Below, piece by piece: positions 4,872 through 7,978 of a DNA stretch of 7,978 bases. Source of the DNA: Candidatus Cloacimonadota bacterium (GTDB lineage Bacteria > Cloacimonadota > Cloacimonadia > JGIOTU-2). The notes under the pieces are model-generated. The model ran no database searches and had not been told where the DNA came from. It saw nothing but the letters and a program-made list of their open reading frames with translations. Made by a program: the position numbers and the translations under genes. The first letter of the stretch is position 1. Each line of letters begins with the position of its first letter. The DNA lies in assembly GCA_021160355.1 (NCBI GenBank), contig JAGHCS010000067.1:1-7978 (forward strand). Direction: 5' to 3'.

Positions 4872-7697
4872 TTATTTTATAAGTAACAACTTTCGTGTCT
4901 GAGTGAAATTGGCTGTTTCAAGCTTATAGAAATAAATTCCGCCTGGAAGTTCGCCAGGATTCCATGTTGCGACACCTTTTTCTCCCTGAATAGAATCAAC
5001 TTTTTGACCGAGTATGTTGTAGATATCTATCTCAACAGGTCCATTATGATTCTGAATTCCATATCTGATCCGGGTTGAACCCTTTACAGGATTTGGATAG
5101 TTTTGAAGTAGATAGGTTCCGGTGACAGGTTCGTCATCAACACCAACAATAACATCAGTATCGACAACTGCACGAATCATCATATTTTGAGGGATACCCA
5201 TGTTGTAATCGAACCACGTCCCACCAGTATATTGCCAGCTTCTATCGTAAAGAGTACCATCTGTGTCGATACCGATAAGACTGCTGTTCGAAGCTTCAAA
5301 CCAGCCAACATAGAAATCTCCATTTTCAATTACAATATTGTATTTGGAATCATCCGGTAAAGTGATAACATTCCAGTCATTGGCAACCAGGTTTTGTGTA
5401 GGTATCATATAGATAGGATCAATAAGCTGGGTTCCGGGTATTCCACCTGGACCGTCATCATCCCATGCATACACAATAAGCTGCTGGTTTACTTCAGTGA
5501 GGTAGTATTTGATCCTGAGAAGTTTCACAGGATATTGATCTGGAGTGATGCGTACTGCAAGGCAGTTTGCTGGAGCACCAGCGTGGTAACCCATTTCTGC
5601 AGTACCGTCATCATAAATATATTCTACAGCAGTTGTAATCTCTACAAATGCAGATGCTTCGTTTGAGAATTGGCTTTCACCTGCTGGATATACAGCTTTA
5701 ATAGCATAATAATATGTATTTCCAGCTTCAACAGTTTCGTCTGTGAATAATGTATCCGCAGTATTTCCAACAGGAGTATCATCATAGTTCCCGCTTTCTA
5801 ATCCACGATACACATTGTAGCTGTCCGGAGCTGGTACTGTTGCATATGTCGTCTCGCAGCGAATTCCCCATTCACCATCAGGAAGACTGTTTGCAGCAGC
5901 AACGTCTGCCCAGGTAGCCCATGAACCAGTATTTACCATACTATGCTGACTAGGAACAGTTGTTTCATCTAATGCACAGTCAACTGTTGCTGAGCATTCG
6001 TATCCAAGTATGAAGCTGTTTTGAACATCCCAGTGTAGTCCAGACACATCATATGTAGCTGCTGCGCCTGCCTGGGTGGTGATTGGCATAGTATAAGTGG
6101 GAGTTGAAGAATATGAAGCACCTTCCTTTTCATACACGCCGATAGTTGTAGCACCAGCTAAGGTTTCGCTGAATACGGTGAACTCAAGTATTTGACATGC
6201 ACCACCGACTGGGAATGTCGCGCCCATGATACCTGTGCCTGTAGTGAAGGATATTGCATTCTCGAATGTTCCGTCATCCCATTGCATATAACCACCAAGA
6301 CCTTCAGGAGCATCCCAATCAAGATCGACAAAGCCAGTTTGTTCGTTATAGTCTGCAACGAGGTTGGTTGGAGGCATGACATCGAGAGAAGCCATTACTT
6401 GGAAGTTATCGACATTGAAACCAAAGGTATTTACAGGATCTGCATTCGAATGTAATCCAACTCGGAACTGAACACTCATTCCACCAAGCATCGACATGTC
6501 TTCGTATCCGGACCATCCTGCGGAGAAGGGTGTCCAGTCAGCAATACTACCTGTAAACACATAGTTATTCCCACCCGGGTCACCGAGAGGATTACTCACT
6601 GACCACCATGGGCTCCATCCCGTTCCGTCGTCATGGCGTACTTCTACATAGATATAATCACAGTCAGGGAATGTGCCTGCATCAAGATCTGTTTGTACAT
6701 ACATATCCCATGTAATATCCACACCTGAGGGAAGATCAAATTCCGGAGTGATATAATAGTCATCCATATTCGGATTATAAAATCCTGTGCCTGGATCAAA
6801 ACACCCCGCAGCATGAGTGGGTGAAGGAGCAGCAGCATCATCGTAGATGTGCCAGAGCTGTCCGCCTTCAGGCACATTTGAAAAAGCAGTAAATCCAGTT
6901 GCATCGTCACCTGAGTTATAGAAACTTCCAAGTGCAATATTATCGACAAAAACACCAATTAATGCAGGATCATCTTCAGTATTGTAAGCTGGATCTGACG
7001 CAAATGCAAAGCTGATTATTACATTTTGACCATTCCAAGAGCTTGGAATAATAATTGTTGTTGCTTCCCATCCTGAGGTTGAACCACCCCAACCAGGGAT
7101 ACCGGGAATACCTGACGGACATTCGCCGTGTTCATAGCCAAAACTGTACATACTAGTACTGTTATAAGCAGGGTTGCAATTAGTGAGCACTTCCGCATCT
7201 GCATATTCTTCTGTAGCAAGACGAATCCTCACATTAAAACCATCCCAGCCATCGAAATTACCACTTACCCCAAGTGCTTCAATTGCGCGGAATTGCTGAA
7301 AACTCAGGACATTTTTTGCATGGTCAGGTATCAAAATAGGAGGAGTGTCGAGTACTTGATACCAGTGATCAAGATACCCACCATTTGTACTCACTTCAGG
7401 ATCACCCATCCACCAGGACATACCGGAACCACCATATGCATTGTAGGTATCAATATGCCACATAGGAGGAGTTGCTGTTGCATCCCATGCAGTCCAATCA
7501 GGAGCCCCTGTTTCAAAATCTTCATAGAAAACTTGAGTTAAATCCCTACTCTTTGCCGGAGGTGATACCATAGGTGAATCAGTTCCGGAAAGAACAGGCT
7601 GCTCATTGACATTTTGTACTGCGATCTTTTGGTTCTCTGCAAACGCCAGACCGGTCACAAGTATCAGAAGAGCAAAAACTGTTATTACCTTTTTCAT
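4872..7697 (-). CDS. secreted multidomain beta protein with T9SS type A sorting domain
   Basis: This 941-residue protein is predicted to be exported to the cell surface or medium. The signal peptide is residues 1-20 (KK, hydrophobic core, then AFA before E21). Residues 57-257 and 258-437 form two related MAM/jelly-roll-like domains, sharing a WHI motif near the front and a (V/N)VDN(I/F) strand at the end. An Fn3-like domain begins at 441 (PPTNLVADY, VDLDWDAP) and appears to resume at 624 (PDSYNVYRG to YYYAIKAVYPAGESQFSNEAS, to 682). Between them lies an inserted beta domain (about 469-616) that begins WDDGTFE. A second copy begins YDDGTAE at 695. Residues 862-941 form the sorting domain, with LLQNYPNP, VEIDIYNILGQKV, LPGGIYFYKL and KLLLIK at the C-terminus; in T9SS such a tail directs outer-membrane passage and is normally removed. 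Nine cysteines are present, two in each MAM-like domain. No catalytic motif was recognised, so an adhesive or surface-binding role is likely but unproven. ATG 7697 is chosen over TTG 7712 because AAAGGAG lies 5 bases before it. Confidence 0.9.
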   Translation of the reverse strand: MKKVITVFALLILVTGLAFAENQKIAVQNVNEQPVLSGTDSPMVSPPAKSRDLTQVFYEDFETGAPDWTAWDATATPPMWHIDTYNAYGGSGMSWWMGDPEVSTNGGYLDHWYQVLDTPPILIPDHAKNVLSFQQFRAIEALGVSGNFDGWDGFNVRIRLATEEYADAEVLTNCNPAYNSTSMYSFGYEHGECPSGIPGIPGWGGSTSGWEATTIIIPSSWNGQNVIISFAFASDPAYNTEDDPALIGVFVDNIALGSFYNSGDDATGFTAFSNVPEGGQLWHIYDDAAAPSPTHAAGCFDPGTGFYNPNMDDYYITPEFDLPSGVDITWDMYVQTDLDAGTFPDCDYIYVEVRHDDGTGWSPWWSVSNPLGDPGGNNYVFTGSIADWTPFSAGWSGYEDMSMLGGMSVQFRVGLHSNADPVNTFGFNVDNFQVMASLDVMPPTNLVADYNEQTGFVDLDWDAPEGLGGYMQWDDGTFENAISFTTGTGIMGATFPVGGACQILEFTVFSETLAGATTIGVYEKEGASYSSTPTYTMPITTQAGAAATYDVSGLHWDVQNSFILGYECSATVDCALDETTVPSQHSMVNTGSWATWADVAAANSLPDGEWGIRCETTYATVPAPDSYNVYRGLESGNYDDTPVGNTADTLFTDETVEAGNTYYYAIKAVYPAGESQFSNEASAFVEITTAVEYIYDDGTAEMGYHAGAPANCLAVRITPDQYPVKLLRIKYYLTEVNQQLIVYAWDDDGPGGIPGTQLIDPIYMIPTQNLVANDWNVITLPDDSKYNIVIENGDFYVGWFEASNSSLIGIDTDGTLYDRSWQYTGGTWFDYNMGIPQNMMIRAVVDTDVIVGVDDEPVTGTYLLQNYPNPVKGSTRIRYGIQNHNGPVEIDIYNILGQKVDSIQGEKGVATWNPGELPGGIYFYKLETANFTQTRKLLLIK

Positions 7698-7702
7698 CTT
7701 TT

Positions 7703-7709
7703 CTCCTTT
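7703..7709 (-). promoter_or_regulatory. ribosome binding site of the T9SS cargo gene
   Basis: On the minus strand AAAGGAG is followed by AAAAG and then ATG (7697-7695). The match to the anti-SD is strong and the spacing is 5 bases. It rules out the TTG at 7712, which lies upstream of the site. Confidence 0.8.
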
Positions 7710-7821
7710 CAAAGCGTCACTTTTTTAAGACGTTGATTATTTAATGAATTGTTACTTTCATGGAATAAAAGGAGGTTGAGTCAAGTTTTTTAAACCTTAC
7801 TATTAATTAAAAGAATCTTTA

Positions 7822-7850
7822 ATAATAATAATATATATTAGAATAAACAA
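7822..7850 (-). promoter_or_regulatory. possible sigma70-type promoter in the AT-rich leader
   Basis: On the minus strand TTGTTT (7850-7845) is followed after 17 bases by TATTAT (7827-7822). This would place a transcript start near 7815 and give a leader of about 118 bases before the secreted-protein gene. The stretch is almost pure A/T, so such matches arise easily by chance, and the -35 falls in the T-rich tail of the upstream terminator. A second -35-like TTGACT (7784-7779) has no good partner. FCB bacteria often use a different -33/-7 consensus, which was not clearly found. Confidence 0.25.
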
Positions 7851-7857
7851 AAAAAGA

Positions 7858-7885
7858 AAGGGAAGAAGGCGAACCTTCTTCCCTT
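7858..7885 (-). terminator. intrinsic terminator of the upstream T9SS cargo gene
   Basis: Read on the minus strand, AAGGGAAGAAGG and CCTTCTTCCCTT form a perfect 12-bp stem closed by a TTCG loop. It is followed by TCTTTTTTTGTTTATTC, a long U-tract. It begins 24 bases after the stop codon at 7910-7912, which fits its use by that gene. The closing pair of the UUCG loop is G-C, not the extra-stable C-G arrangement. Confidence 0.92.
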
Positions 7886-7909
7886 GATTTATATGAGTTT
7901 CAACGCGAG

Positions 7910-7978
7910 TTACTTCATCAAGATCATCTTCTTAAGGAAGGTCTTGCTGTTTGTCTCCAGCTTGTAGAAGTAGATACC
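7910..7978 (-). CDS. C-terminal end of a second T9SS cargo protein (partial)
   Basis: Only the last 22 codons and the TAA are in the window; the gene continues past the right edge. The residues read GIYFYKLETNSKTF followed by LKKMILMK. Against the tail of the 941-residue protein, 13 of 22 positions are identical, including the whole GIYFYKLET block and the final lysine. This is the last part of a type A T9SS sorting domain (beta strand, then a basic hydrophobic end). The same strand, order and terminator show a tandem pair of separately transcribed cargo genes. What lies before the sorting tail cannot be known from this window. Confidence 0.85.
   Translation of the reverse strand, partial: GIYFYKLETNSKTFLKKMILMK

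Noticed and set aside
7128..7541. 137-codon open frame on the plus strand opposite the secreted-protein gene
   Set aside because: It is antisense to a well-supported coding frame with clear domains, has no recognisable motif, and no good ribosome site was seen. It is a shadow frame.
7801..7850. AT-rich block as a replication origin or attachment site
   Set aside because: No DnaA-box cluster, iterons, integrase gene or flanking direct repeats were seen. It fits an ordinary terminator tail plus promoter region.
1..7978. CRISPR array, tRNA or rRNA, transposon or defence island
   Set aside because: No regularly spaced repeats, cloverleaf-like sequence, transposase or nuclease-type reading frame could be found. 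MazG here is the two-domain house-keeping form, not a toxin-antitoxin or phage type.

Overview
The window reads as chromosomal DNA of a Gram-negative, AT-rich member of the FCB superphylum, most likely Candidatus Cloacimonadota or a close relative such as Marinimicrobia/Fidelibacterota. The main evidence is a large secreted multidomain protein, plus the cut-off end of a second one. Both end in a type A C-terminal sorting domain of the type IX secretion system (T9SS), with NYPNP, YNILGQKV, LPGGIYFYKL and a basic C-terminus. The histidine kinase also has an H-box style that I associate with Bacteroidota-like phyla. The phylum call is inference; no rRNA or tRNA lies in the window.

Left part (89-4802, plus strand): five tightly packed genes run in one direction. 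They are a small secreted protein of unknown function, a type IV prepilin peptidase, the NTP pyrophosphohydrolase MazG, an orphan membrane sensor histidine kinase, and the bifunctional NAD(P)HX epimerase/dehydratase (Nnr/YjeF). Gaps are 9 and 7 bases, and two junctions overlap (4 and 11 bases), so this looks like one translationally coupled operon. Two of the genes are metabolite-damage or house-cleaning enzymes (non-canonical NTP removal, NAD(P)H hydrate repair) that flank a sensor kinase with no response regulator beside it. A GC-rich imperfect palindrome sits upstream of the first gene in otherwise AT-rich sequence.

Middle (4803-4871): a perfect 10-bp stem between convergent genes, with A-rich flank on one side and T-rich on the other, is best read as a bidirectional terminator.

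Right part (4872-7978, minus strand): a 941-residue secreted protein contains a signal peptide, two related MAM/jelly-roll-like domains, an Fn3 domain apparently interrupted by an inserted beta domain, a second copy of that inserted domain, and a T9SS sorting tail. Upstream of it lie an AT-rich stretch with a possible promoter and a strong 12-bp terminator hairpin. That hairpin belongs to a second minus-strand T9SS cargo gene, of which only the last 22 codons are in the window.

I see no CRISPR array, transposase, prophage or defence gene, and no convincing new multi-gene system. The points most worth checking are the nested and duplicated domain layout of the secreted protein, the clustering of two repair enzymes with an orphan kinase, and the GC-rich palindrome at the left edge.
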